From Glycomyces sambucus (GTDB taxonomy: Bacteria > Actinomycetota > Actinomycetes > Mycobacteriales > Micromonosporaceae): a DNA stretch of 64,000 bases. Below, piece after piece: positions 46,805-55,056 of the stretch. The stretch covers positions 494,162-558,161 of the forward strand of contig NZ_FNGF01000005.1 of assembly GCF_900102815.1 (NCBI RefSeq), given 5' to 3'. The notes under the pieces are model-generated. The model was not told the DNA's origin, made no database searches, and saw nothing but the letters and a program-made list of their open reading frames with translations. A program made the translations under genes and the position numbers. How positions within the stretch are numbered: the first letter of the stretch is position 1; the number at the start of each line of letters is the position of its first letter.

Positions 46805-47169
46805 GACCCCTCCGGCGCCGGAGTCGTGCGCGAACCCGGATCCACCGGGAACACCTCGGGGTCGGCGTACTGCGCGAACATTTCAGCGGTCATCCCGTCG
46901 AGGTCCACGTGCTGCACCGAGTACACCGCCAGGAACGCCCCCAGCTCCTCGACCCGGCCCCGCAGCCCGGGCACGATCGCGGCCTCCCACCGCTCGACCG
47001 CCTGGGCCACCTCGTTCACGCCGGTGAACGACCCGGTGTCCACCGACCCCGCCAGCGCGCCGCCCTCACTGGCGACCCGCTTGAAGTCCTCGTACATCCC
47101 GTCGGAGGCGGCGAACATGGAGACGCCTCCCTGCTTGATCTCATCCGGATCCAACGACAGATCAACCAT
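46801..47169 (-). CDS. WXG100-like small protein with YxxxE motif
   Basis: A 122-residue helical protein starting at the ATG at 47169 (MVDLSLDPDEI); GGGA lies 8 bases upstream. It has the size and two-helix look of an Esx/LXG partner. Instead of W-x-G the turn contains GSFTG. Near the end lies Y101-A-D-P-E105, matching the YxxxD/E type VII secretion signal. Its stop overlaps the hydrolase start. A likely role is the secretion partner that forms a heterodimer with the helical N-terminus of the hydrolase and takes it to EccC. It is divergent from the mycosin-like protease gene. Confidence 0.75.
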   Translation of the reverse strand: MVDLSLDPDEIKQGGVSMFAASDGMYEDFKRVASEGGALAGSVDTGSFTGVNEVAQAVERWEAAIVPGLRGRVEELGAFLAVYSVQHVDLDGMTAEMFAQYADPEVFPVDPGSRTTPAPEGS

Positions 47170-47441
47170 GTTGTGTCCCAAGGGAAGAAGGGTGGACAGG
47201 GCGCGGGTGACCGATGGGGAGCGCACGGAGGCCCGGCCTCACGTGTGTCGATCAACACACAGCGTACAAATCCCAGGCAAACGGCCGATAGTGGCGACGC
47301 GCGGAACGTCCCGTCCGTTATCGGATTGTTATGTCGGAGCGGCGATCCTCCGTGGCTCGCAGGGCCGGAACAGGTCCGGTATGTTGTGGGGCAGAGCGGA
47401 CAGCGCTGTAACGACCGGTACACGGAAGGGGTCCGAACCCT

Positions 47442-48917
47442 ATGGCCATACCTCTCACGCCGCCCCCCGCCGAACCCCGATCCCCACGCCGCCCCCTCCG
47501 CACCGCGATCGGCGCCGGCCTCACCGCGCTGGCCGCCGCGGGCGCGGTCGCGACGGCTCCTGGCGTGGCGCTGGCCCAGGACACGACCTTCTACGACGAG
47601 AACACCTGGGTTACCGACCTGATCGAGGCCCCCGCCGCTTGGGAGACCTCGACGGGCGCCGGGATCACGGTGGCGGTCATGGACACCGGCGTCGCCGACC
47701 ATCCGGCTTTCGAAGGCAAGGACGTGCAGCCGGGGTACTCGATCTTCGAGGGCGAGGCCGACGGTCGCGCCGACGCCGATGGGCATGGAACGGCGGTCGC
47801 GGCCGGTATCCTGCTCGCCGCGCCTGATGCCACGATCCTTCCCGTGCGCTTGGGGACCGGTGCGACCGACTTCGGCGGGGCGATGGGCGCGGCCGAGTAC
47901 GACGCGTTCCGCTGGGCCGTGGACAACGGTGCCGATGTCCTCGTGGTGCCGTGGGGCCTCATCGGGAACATGTCGGACGAGGACCTCGAAGTGATGCAGT
48001 ACGTCATCGACAAGGGCGCTGTCATCGTCGCCGGTGCCGGCAACGATCCTTCGGAAGACGTGGCGTTCCCGGCATCGGCTCCGGGTGTCGTGGGCGTGAC
48101 CGGCACTGACGACACCGGCGAGGTCTGGTACGAGAGCACCACGGTCGGGCCTGAAGTGGATGTCGCCGCACCCGCCTTCACGATGACGGTGCCGAATCCG
48201 GCCTCCGGAAGCCTCGGTCAGGACGAGCTGTACCGAGAGATAGGCGGCGGCACCTCGATGGGCTCGGGCATCACTGGCGGTGTCCTGGCGCTGATCTGGG
48301 CGGCGCACGTCGATCTGGATGCGAACAATGTGATTCAGCGGCTGATCCAGACCGCGGGCGACGGCTCGGGAACGGTCGAGGAGGACTCCGGCTACGGCTT
48401 GATCAACGCCGACGAGGCCGTCAACGCCGAGGGCATCGAGCCGGTCGATGAGAACCCGCTCGGGTACCCGATGGGCGAGGCGGGCGCCAGCGGCGCCTCG
48501 CCGGACGACCCGGCCTCCGACGCCGAAGGGGCGGAAGGATCAGGACCGGAAGCCGCCACGGGCGGGCCTTCGGTTTCCGCGGAGGGCAACAAGGAGTCGA
48601 ACCTCTCGGGCATCATCGTCGTCGCGGCGGCCGTCGTGCTCCTCGGCGCCGGCATCGCGGTGTGGCTGGTGCTCCGCGGCCGCGGCCGCAAGGAGGCGGC
48701 GCAGGCACAGCAACCCGGATTCAACTCGGGTGGCGAACCGCCGCAGGGCTATCAGCAGGCCCCGCCCAACCCGACGTACGTTCCGCCGGGCGGCCAGGGC
48801 TACGGCGGTCCGCCGCCGGGCCAGCAGGGCTACAGCAGTCCGCCGCAGGGGTACAACCAGCCCGGCGGCCCGGCTGAGCCGAGTCCGTGGCGCCCCAGCG
48901 ATCCGAACCAGCGTTAG
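47442..48917 (+). CDS. mycosin-like S8 serine protease, Pro/Gln-rich tail
   Basis: A 491-residue subtilisin-family protease. It has a signal peptide (about 1-45), the catalytic triad Asp81 (VMDTG), His115 (GHGTAV) and Ser272 (GTSMGS), and an oxyanion Asn in AGAGND. A single membrane helix (about 387-408) is followed by a basic stretch and a Gly/Gln/Pro-rich cytosolic tail (QGYQQAPPNP, GQQGYSSPPQGY). Topology and context match mycosins, which stabilise ESX complexes, but the canonical mycosin cysteine pair is absent and a second, more typical mycosin is encoded at 52294. It may serve the neighbouring hydrolase operon. The ATG follows GGAAGGGG. Confidence 0.85.
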   Translation: MAIPLTPPPAEPRSPRRPLRTAIGAGLTALAAAGAVATAPGVALAQDTTFYDENTWVTDLIEAPAAWETSTGAGITVAVMDTGVADHPAFEGKDVQPGYSIFEGEADGRADADGHGTAVAAGILLAAPDATILPVRLGTGATDFGGAMGAAEYDAFRWAVDNGADVLVVPWGLIGNMSDEDLEVMQYVIDKGAVIVAGAGNDPSEDVAFPASAPGVVGVTGTDDTGEVWYESTTVGPEVDVAAPAFTMTVPNPASGSLGQDELYREIGGGTSMGSGITGGVLALIWAAHVDLDANNVIQRLIQTAGDGSGTVEEDSGYGLINADEAVNAEGIEPVDENPLGYPMGEAGASGASPDDPASDAEGAEGSGPEAATGGPSVSAEGNKESNLSGIIVVAAAVVLLGAGIAVWLVLRGRGRKEAAQAQQPGFNSGGEPPQGYQQAPPNPTYVPPGGQGYGGPPPGQQGYSSPPQGYNQPGGPAEPSPWRPSDPNQR

Positions 48918-48922
48918 ACGAT

Positions 48923-48955
48923 GAAGGGTCTCAGCCGAATCGGCTGAGGCCCTTC
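48923..48955 (+). terminator. terminator of the mycosin-like gene
   Basis: A 15-base stem (gaagggtctcagccg) with one G-T pair and an AAT loop, 5 bases after the stop. Confidence 0.8.
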
Positions 48956-48978
48956 AAATTCGCATTCCGAACACACGA

Positions 48979-49010
48979 GAGGGGCGAGCGGCCCAGGCCG
49001 CTCGCCCCTC
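48979..49010 (-). terminator. terminator of the PPE-like operon
   Basis: A 14-bp perfect stem (gaggggcgagcggc) with a CCAG loop lies 24 bases beyond the minus-strand stop at 49034, back to back with the previous terminator. Confidence 0.8.
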
Positions 49011-49033
49011 ATCGACTGCGTGGAGCAGCCGCC

Positions 49034-50311
49034 CTAGTCCTCGTCGAGTTCCTCGTCGCGGACGCGGTTGCGGCTCCAGTCGACGTCGTCCTCCCGCAGC
49101 CAGGTCTCCCTGGTGTAGGTCTCGTCGTCGTCATCGTCGTAGTAGCCTGAGCGGGTGCCGCCGCGGCCACCGCCGCTGCCGCCCCTGCTGCCGGGGCCGC
49201 CAGGACGGCTGCCACTGCCGCCGTTCAGGCCGCCGCGACCGCCGGTGCTTGACCCGGGGCGACCGCCCGTGCCCGAACCCGTTCGGCCCGTCCCGGAGGA
49301 CGCGCCCGCACGAGCGGGGCTGGTGCCGCCGGTGCCGCGGCCGGCGGGCGTGTTGCCCGCGCCGCCGACCGGAGTGGCGCCGCGCGCCGGACCGAAGAGG
49401 CCCGCACCGCCGCCGGCGATGGTGCCGCCACCGGCGCCCGTGCCGCCGCCGAACGAAGGCGAGTATCCGCCACCGCCACCGGTCGGGACGCCTGAACCCG
49501 CCGCGAGACCACCGCCGAGCTGGCCGTCGGTGTCCTCGTACGAGCCCGGGTTCCAGCCGCTGTCCACCGGGTCGAGGTCGTCGTCGGTGCCGACTATGCC
49601 GTCCTGGCCCGCGGTGTCGAGACCCCCGCTCGTGGAGTCGGTCGAGTCGGTGGGGGCGTTGCCGATGTCGTTGGAGTTCGAGAGCGCGTCGTTGGCGAAG
49701 ACGCCGCCGGTCGGTTTCTCGTAGGTGTTGTTGCCGGGCATGTCGCTCGGGGGAGGAGACGGGACCTCGGTCTCGAACTTCTCCTTCTGGATCGCGTACT
49801 TGTCGCCCAACTGCGCGACGATCAGCGCGATCTGCTCGTGACGCCCGTCGACGTACTCCTCGTACTGCCGCTCGTACTGGGTCTTCTTGGCCTCGTACTC
49901 CGGCTTGGTCTTGTCGATGCTGTTGCTCTCGAGCCAGTCGTCGTAGGTCTCGGTCGAGCTCGGGTAGAGGTCGGCGCCCTGCGCGTCGGTCTGAGCGGTC
50001 TTGAGCGCCTGCGCGAGCATGGGAAGCGTCGACTCGCCGAGCTGCTTCATGCCCTCTTCGGAGACCACGCTGTAGTCCTCGACGACGCTCATGCGGTACT
50101 CGAACTCGTCGGAGGCGGAACCGGTCCACTGCGTGCGAAGCGACTGCACGTGGACGACCATCTCCTCCCGCGCGGCCTTCATGCCGCTGGCGGCCGAGTT
50201 CCAGAGCGTGCCGCCTTGGTCGACAGCCCAGTCGTCGCCTTCGTTGAGCATGTTCCACAGCTGCTCATGGGTGTACGTGCTCTTGTAGAAGTCCTTGCCT
50301 TTGCCGGCCAT
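49034..50311 (-). CDS. WXG/PPE-like type VII secretion-associated protein, glycine-rich
   Basis: A 425-residue protein. Residues 1-175 are helical with a WTG turn (QWTGSASDEFE, near residue 62), the look of a WXG100/PPE domain. A long disordered region rich in Gly, Ser, Thr and Pro (about 190-385) follows, then a strongly acidic, aspartate-rich C-terminus (DDDDDE and on). There is no signal peptide or membrane helix. AAGGAG precedes the ATG. It follows the gene at 50353 by 41 bases in one operon. It is probably an ESX substrate or a cytosolic organiser of the machine; glycine-rich tails of this kind occur in PPE-like proteins of actinomycetes. Confidence 0.75.
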   Translation of the reverse strand: MAGKGKDFYKSTYTHEQLWNMLNEGDDWAVDQGGTLWNSAASGMKAAREEMVVHVQSLRTQWTGSASDEFEYRMSVVEDYSVVSEEGMKQLGESTLPMLAQALKTAQTDAQGADLYPSSTETYDDWLESNSIDKTKPEYEAKKTQYERQYEEYVDGRHEQIALIVAQLGDKYAIQKEKFETEVPSPPPSDMPGNNTYEKPTGGVFANDALSNSNDIGNAPTDSTDSTSGGLDTAGQDGIVGTDDDLDPVDSGWNPGSYEDTDGQLGGGLAAGSGVPTGGGGGYSPSFGGGTGAGGGTIAGGGAGLFGPARGATPVGGAGNTPAGRGTGGTSPARAGASSGTGRTGSGTGGRPGSSTGGRGGLNGGSGSRPGGPGSRGGSGGGRGGTRSGYYDDDDDETYTRETWLREDDVDWSRNRVRDEELDED

Positions 50312-50352
50312 CCTCAGCTCCTTCCTAGGGGTACGTCAGTGATCTCGGCGGA

Positions 50353-50943
50353 CTAGAGCATTCCGGGCTGTTCGTCGTCACCGGCCGGGGCATCCGCCGG
50401 CGGGGCGTCGTCCGATCCGCGGGTGTTGTCCTCGCGGGCCTCGTTGACGTCGTTCTCGGTGAGACCGCCGCCGCGCGTGTCGAACTCGCTGCCGATGCTC
50501 GTGACGCTCGCAGTGACGTTGCCGTCGGACTGGAGGTACGTGGTCTTGATGTCCTCGCTGATGACCTTGCCGGTGTTGAGGCCGTGCGCGACGCGGTCGA
50601 TCTGCTCTGCACGCGTGGGGTAGACGACCGACTTGTACGCCTCCGCAAGCTCTTTGGCGTCGTCGAAGCCGCCGAACGGAAGGTTCACGGTGTCGACGTC
50701 GCGCAGGCTCCCCGAGTTCATGTACTCGGGGTTGGCGCCTTCGCGCAGTCGCACCACGCTTCCGCCCATCACCTGGCTGCGGTAGAACTCCAGGTCGCTG
50801 ACCGTGAGACCCATCTCGGAGATGAAGTCGTCGAAGGAAGACTCGGTCATCTGGAAGCGGGTGCCGCTGGAGTCGGTAACGGTGTAGGAGCCGTCCCTGT
50901 TCTGGACCGCACCGCCACCCATGTCCTCGGGAAGCAACGTCAT
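50353..50943 (-). CDS. hypothetical ESX-locus protein
   Basis: A 196-residue soluble protein without a recognised domain. It begins with a compact beta/alpha part (VQNRDGSYTVTDSSGTRFQMTE), has a helical middle (residues about 85-135) and ends in an acidic, disordered tail (DDAPPADAPAGDDEQPGML). The start is ambiguous: ATG at 50943 or the adjacent GTG at 50946, with AGGTG directly before the ATG. It is the first gene of the two-gene operon with the WXG/PPE-like protein, so it could be a chaperone (EspG-like in role, not in sequence) or a co-secreted partner. Confidence 0.65.
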   Translation of the reverse strand: MTLLPEDMGGGAVQNRDGSYTVTDSSGTRFQMTESSFDDFISEMGLTVSDLEFYRSQVMGGSVVRLREGANPEYMNSGSLRDVDTVNLPFGGFDDAKELAEAYKSVVYPTRAEQIDRVAHGLNTGKVISEDIKTTYLQSDGNVTASVTSIGSEFDTRGGGLTENDVNEAREDNTRGSDDAPPADAPAGDDEQPGML

Positions 50944-51430
50944 CACCTCGATGGGTTGAGATTCGTCAGGGGGTATGGTCGGGGCGCTCGCGCGGCGTCA
51001 CGCCGTGCGGTGGGCACGCGACTGCTCCGATCTGTGCTGGTTCCAGCATACCGATGCACCGCAATCCGGACGCCGTTGGCGGCATGCCATGGCACGAACG
51101 GGGGAGATCGGGACACAAGGGAGCGGCTGCGGACGGCGCGACCTGTGGCGGGACCCGACGGCTCCCGTGTCACCGGCCCCGGGGCCCTGTCCCTTTCGAC
51201 CCGACTACCCCAGGGGTCGCCCTGGTTGCCCCGTACGCCCGAGGTGGCACTAAGTGGGGATACACGGGCTCGGTCACTACTAGTAAACTCGGAGGCGCAC
51301 CGCCAGCCCGGTGAGTTTGCACGGACGGGTTATGGTGACTGCGGAATCGATGAAAAACTCACTGGGATACCCCTGACGGCCTAGACCTCTAGCGCCGCAG
51401 CCCCGGTTCAATCAATCAGGAGGTGTACCA
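50944..51430. promoter_or_regulatory. 487-base gene-free region upstream of the esx pair
   Basis: No convincing gene. TAAACT at 51283-51288 is a possible -10 box. Three related arms, AAACTC (51284-51289), CCGGTGAGTTT (51307-51317) and AAACTCACTGG (51354-51364), could pair in two exclusive ways, as in an attenuator. The promoters of both the esx operon and the divergent 50943-49034 operon must lie here. Confidence 0.4.
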
Positions 51431-51724
51431 ATGGCTGCTGAAATGACAGCCGAGACAGTCCACCAGGCTGCCACTGACACGCTGACCACGCGGCAGGACG
51501 TCGACGGCATCCTCGCGGGTCTCAAGTCGCTGATCGAAGGCCTCGCGAGCTCCTGGACGGGTGCCGGCGCAACGGCCTTCCAGGGCGTCATCGAGGTCTG
51601 GAACAAGGAAGCGGCGGACCTGCTCGACACCCTCGAGACGATCGCGAACATGCTCGACGAGAGCGCGACCGCGTCCACCGAGACCGACGAGGCGGACGCC
51701 AGCAGCTTCGCTGGTCTCCTCTAA
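51431..51724 (+). CDS. WXG100-family Esx protein (EsxA-like)
   Basis: A 97-residue two-helix protein with the WXG turn as SSWTGAG (about residues 40-46). It lacks any tyrosine, hence any YxxxD/E signal, so it should leave the cell as the partner of the next gene's product. The ATG follows AGGAGG at the ideal distance. It is first in the esx pair, directly upstream of the mycosin/eccE region, and is probably strongly expressed. It is slightly acidic and rich in Ala/Thr. Confidence 0.9.
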   Translation: MAAEMTAETVHQAATDTLTTRQDVDGILAGLKSLIEGLASSWTGAGATAFQGVIEVWNKEAADLLDTLETIANMLDESATASTETDEADASSFAGLL

Positions 51725-51762
51725 TCCAACCCCCCGATACCCAAGGAAAGAGGTGAACCGAC

Positions 51763-52047
51763 ATGAGCGGTCAGATCAGGCTCGATTACGCCGAGTTGGA
51801 AGAAGCCAGCCAGCGGATCATCAGCGACTCGCAGGCCATCACCGATGAGCTCTCCGACCTCGCGAACAAGCTCGACAACCTGGACTGGCAGGACGCCGCT
51901 GCCGAGGCGTACCAGGGCCAGCGCGCCGAGTGGGACCAGTCCCTCGCGAAGCTGCTGGAGATCCTGGACAACGTCGGTGCGGCCGTCAACACGGCCAAGG
52001 AGAACTACATGAACACCGAGGCCGCCAACGCCCGGAAGTTCGGCTAG
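51763..52047 (+). CDS. WXG100-family Esx protein with secretion motif (EsxB-like)
   Basis: A 94-residue two-helix protein. The turn reads LDWQDAAAEAY, i.e. W-x-D in place of W-x-G. The C-terminus has Y82-M-N-T-E86, matching the YxxxD/E motif that EccC recognises, so this is the member that carries the export signal of the heterodimer. The ATG follows AAAGAGGTG. It is 38 bases after its partner and followed by a terminator. Confidence 0.9.
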   Translation: MSGQIRLDYAELEEASQRIISDSQAITDELSDLANKLDNLDWQDAAAEAYQGQRAEWDQSLAKLLEILDNVGAAVNTAKENYMNTEAANARKFG

Positions 52048-52088
52048 GAATCCGCAACACCGTCGCCTTCCAGCAAGGCTGCAACGCG

Positions 52089-52122
52089 AAGACCCGGGAC
52101 GATCCCTGATCACCCGGGTCTT
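52089..52122 (+). terminator. terminator of the esx pair
   Basis: A 10-bp stem (aagacccggg) with a 14-base loop followed by TTTCG, 41 bases after the stop. Confidence 0.75.
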
Positions 52123-52196
52123 TCGCCGTCCGCAGGCAGCCATCCATCGCCACCGTTCTCGCCCCGAGTGAAACCTCGGCGAAGACCCGGTGAACG

Positions 52197-52236
52197 CGAG
52201 CGGGGTGCGGGCCGATCATCGGCCGCACCCCGCTCG
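52197..52236 (-). terminator. terminator of mycP
   Basis: A 14-bp perfect stem (cgagcggggtgcgg) with a 12-base loop lies about 57 bases beyond the mycP stop. Confidence 0.7.
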
Positions 52237-52293
52237 GTACGTCTTCAGAAGGTGCCTTCAGCACGGTCCGCAGGCGACTGCCCCGCGGCTCCC

Positions 52294-53658
52294 TCACGTC
52301 CCCGTGCTGTCGGCCTTCACCAGCGGCCGCTCCGGCTCCCGCGTCCCAGCGCGCCACTTGCGCTTGCGGCCCTTGGGGATGATCGTCCGCAGCACCAGGA
52401 CGACCGCGACGAGCACGATCGCGCCGCCCACGCTCGCCCACGCGATGGACTTCTCCAGGCCGAGCGGGTCGTAGTCCACGTCCAGGGCGCCGACGGACTC
52501 CAGGTCGCCCTCGTCGAGGGGCGCGGTCGAGGGGTCCTCGGTCGGCACCTCCTCCACGTCGGCGGCGGTCACCTCGGACTCGTCCACGGGCGCGGTGAGC
52601 GCGGCCGCGACGTTGAGGACCCCGTGGCCCTGGTAGATGTTGAACGCGTCCGGCGGATGGATCGCGGTCTCCTGCAACCGCTTCTGGATCCACGCGGGCG
52701 TCGCCTCGGACCCGAACTCGCCCTTCAGCAGCGCCGCGGCACCGGTCACGAAGGGCGCCGCGTAGCTCGTCCCCTCGCCGTCCTTCCACTCCCCGCCCGC
52801 GTACGGGAAGGCGAGGCCCTGGCCGGGGGCCAGCAGGTCCACGCGGTTCCCGAAGTTGCTGCTGGCGTACCAGTTCCCGGACTGGTTGTGGGCCGCGACC
52901 GCGATGACGCCCGGATAGTTCGCCGGGTAGAACGTCTGCTGGTCGTACTCGATCGAGTCGTCGTCCATGTTCTTGGCCTCGTTGCCGGTCGCCCCGACCA
53001 CGACCACGCCCGCGTCGAGCGCCGTGTTGACGGCCGCCTCCAGCTCGTCGGTCGGCACGACCACGAGCGAGAGGTTGATGACGTCGGCGCCGTTGTTCAC
53101 CGCGTCGATGATCGCGCCCGCGGTGATCCGGCTCTTCTGCTCGTCGCCGCCCTCGTCGTCCGCGCCCGAGAACACCCGGATCGGCAGGATGTCCGCTTCC
53201 GGCGCCACCCCCACGAAGTCGTTGTTGCCCACCACGCCGCCGGCGGCGATCGACGCCACCGCCGTGCCGTGCGAGTTCGAGTCGCACATGCCCTTGGCGT
53301 TCACGTCCCACCAGTCGTAGCCCGAGAGCAGCCGGTCCCCGAACACGTCGTCGCGGGTGGACGACACGCCCGAGTCGATGACGGCGATCGTCACCGGCTC
53401 GCCGGCCTTCTCGCCCCGCTCGAACGTGCCGCGGTTGTACTGCTGCGCGTCGTCGAGGCCGATGAAATTCTTCGACCAGGGACGGGTGTTCAAGGGGTCG
53501 CCGCCGCCGTTCACCTGCTCGCATGGCACGCGTTCGTCGGCCGGCGCCGGTTCGAGCTCGAACTCGGCGTGCGCGGGGGTGGTCGCCAGCAGCACCGTTC
53601 CGGCCGTCGCCATCGCGACCGCGGCGGAATAGAGAGGAATACGCGGGAGGAATCGCAC
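52294..53658 (-). CDS. mycP: type VII secretion-associated mycosin
   Basis: A 454-residue membrane-anchored subtilisin. It has a signal peptide (cleavage near AHAEF, about residue 31), the triad Asp95 (VIDSG), His130 (SHGTAV) and Ser298 (EGTSYAAP), oxyanion Asn226, and the cysteine pair Cys46/Cys125 seen in mycosins. An acidic linker leads to the C-terminal membrane helix (about 410-430) and a short basic tail. In mycobacterial ESX systems MycP caps and stabilises the complex from the periplasm. The GTG start is supported by the signal peptide; the ribosome site is weak. It is divergent from eccE. Confidence 0.94.
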   Translation of the reverse strand: MRFLPRIPLYSAAVAMATAGTVLLATTPAHAEFELEPAPADERVPCEQVNGGGDPLNTRPWSKNFIGLDDAQQYNRGTFERGEKAGEPVTIAVIDSGVSSTRDDVFGDRLLSGYDWWDVNAKGMCDSNSHGTAVASIAAGGVVGNNDFVGVAPEADILPIRVFSGADDEGGDEQKSRITAGAIIDAVNNGADVINLSLVVVPTDELEAAVNTALDAGVVVVGATGNEAKNMDDDSIEYDQQTFYPANYPGVIAVAAHNQSGNWYASSNFGNRVDLLAPGQGLAFPYAGGEWKDGEGTSYAAPFVTGAAALLKGEFGSEATPAWIQKRLQETAIHPPDAFNIYQGHGVLNVAAALTAPVDESEVTAADVEEVPTEDPSTAPLDEGDLESVGALDVDYDPLGLEKSIAWASVGGAIVLVAVVLVLRTIIPKGRKRKWRAGTREPERPLVKADSTGT

Positions 53659-53755
53659 CCGCTCAGTCTAACGCCGCAGCGCCAAAGGGCCGGTCCGCCG
53701 TATACCGGGCCGAAACACCGCAAGGGCGGGGGACCAGGAGGTGGACTCGTCCGCT

Positions 53756-53761
53756 TACGAT
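53756..53761 (+). promoter_or_regulatory. -10 box of the eccE operon
   Basis: TACGAT, matching TANNNT, lies 26-44 bases before the candidate ATG codons of eccE. No good -35 is seen. Confidence 0.45.
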
Positions 53762-53799
53762 AGGTACGACCACTCACCTTCATGATGGAGACGTCGCCA

Positions 53800-55056
53800 A
53801 TGACGATGCTTCAGGGGCAGCAGCAAGCACGCGGTACCGCGTCCGTGCAGGCCCAGCAGCAAGGCGGCCCTGTCGCCGGCGAGTCGGTCGTGTTCACGAC
53901 CCGCTCCTCCGGACGGCTCGGCCCGCTCACCGTCGCCCAGCTCATCGCGGTGGAGCTCGCGCTCACGATCGCACTGGCGAGCCTGGCCTTCGGGATGATC
54001 GCGCTGGCCGCCGGCGGCGGCGTGGCGCTCATCGTGCTGATCGTCGTCTTCTGGCGCAAGGGCGACTACTGGTGGTACCAGACCTGGCCGCTCAAGTCCC
54101 GCATGCGCCGGCGCATCCGCGCCCTCGACCCGCAGCAGCTCACCGAGGTCCTGCACCGGATCGCCCCCGACCTGGGCATCACCGGCGTCGAGGACCGCGA
54201 CGAGAACGTCGGCATCGGCCACGACAACGGCGGCTGGTTCACGGTCATCGAGATCGGCTCCACCGACGAGGGCACCAAGGCCGTTCCGCTGGAGCGCCTG
54301 GAGCGCCTCTTCGACGAGACCTCCGTCCCCGTCTCGGCGGTCCAGCTCGTCGGCCACACCACCCCGGTCGGCCTGGCCGCCTACGACAACAGCCCCTCCT
54401 CGCGGTCCTACCGCGAACTCCTCGGCGACTACCCCGCCGTGGTCCACCACAAGGCGTGGCTCGCGGTGCGCCTGGGCGCCCGCGACGCCCGCGAGGCCAC
54501 CGCCGAGCGCGGCGGCGAGGTCGACGGCGTCTACAAGGCCCTCGCCTCGACCGCGCAGCGCGTCAGCAAGCTCCTGGGGAACGTCGGCGTCCCCAACCGC
54601 ATTCTCGACGCCGAGGGGGTCCGCGAAGCGGTCCAGCAGTCCCTCGGCGTCGCGTTCGCGCCGGTCCCCGGCGAGCGGACCGCCGAGGAGTGGAACCACT
54701 GGTACGCCGACGGCCTGCGCCACGTCGCCTACCGGATCACCAAGTGGCCCACCGACGCCGTGGCCCTGCACCGCACCGTCGACGCGCTCTCCGGCGTCCC
54801 CGCCGCCTTCGTGACCGTCTCCACAGTGGTCACCGCGGGCGCGAACGGCAAGGTGAACCCCGATGGCCGCGTCACCGGACGCCAGCTCGCCGTCGACGCC
54901 ATCGTGCGCCTCGCGCTCGACCAGGCGTCGTGGGAGTCGGCCCAGAACCAGCTGCTCAACGTCGCCGACCAGCTCGGCGTGCGGCTCCAGCGCCTCGACG
55001 GCGAGCACGGGCCCGCCGCCTACGCATCCGCTCCGACCGGAGGAGGACCCCGATGA
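53800..55056 (+). CDS. eccE: type VII secretion protein EccE
   Basis: A 418-residue ESX membrane subunit. A hydrophilic Gln-rich start precedes two close membrane helices (about 45-90: LTVAQLIAVELALTIALASLAFG and the following run), then a cytosolic domain with the family look (RKGDYWWYQTWPLKSRMRRRI, a conserved segment after the helices). I chose ATG 53800 because GGAG lies 9 bases upstream; ATGs at 53782 and 53785 would add up to six residues. EccE lies at the periphery of the mycobacterial complex. It is coupled to the next gene by ATGA. Confidence 0.86.
   Translation: MTMLQGQQQARGTASVQAQQQGGPVAGESVVFTTRSSGRLGPLTVAQLIAVELALTIALASLAFGMIALAAGGGVALIVLIVVFWRKGDYWWYQTWPLKSRMRRRIRALDPQQLTEVLHRIAPDLGITGVEDRDENVGIGHDNGGWFTVIEIGSTDEGTKAVPLERLERLFDETSVPVSAVQLVGHTTPVGLAAYDNSPSSRSYRELLGDYPAVVHHKAWLAVRLGARDAREATAERGGEVDGVYKALASTAQRVSKLLGNVGVPNRILDAEGVREAVQQSLGVAFAPVPGERTAEEWNHWYADGLRHVAYRITKWPTDAVALHRTVDALSGVPAAFVTVSTVVTAGANGKVNPDGRVTGRQLAVDAIVRLALDQASWESAQNQLLNVADQLGVRLQRLDGEHGPAAYASAPTGGGPR

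Noticed and set aside
51001..51430. Small gene upstream of the esx pair
   Set aside because: Short open frames exist, but none has a ribosome site with protein-like composition; the region is better read as promoter and leader.
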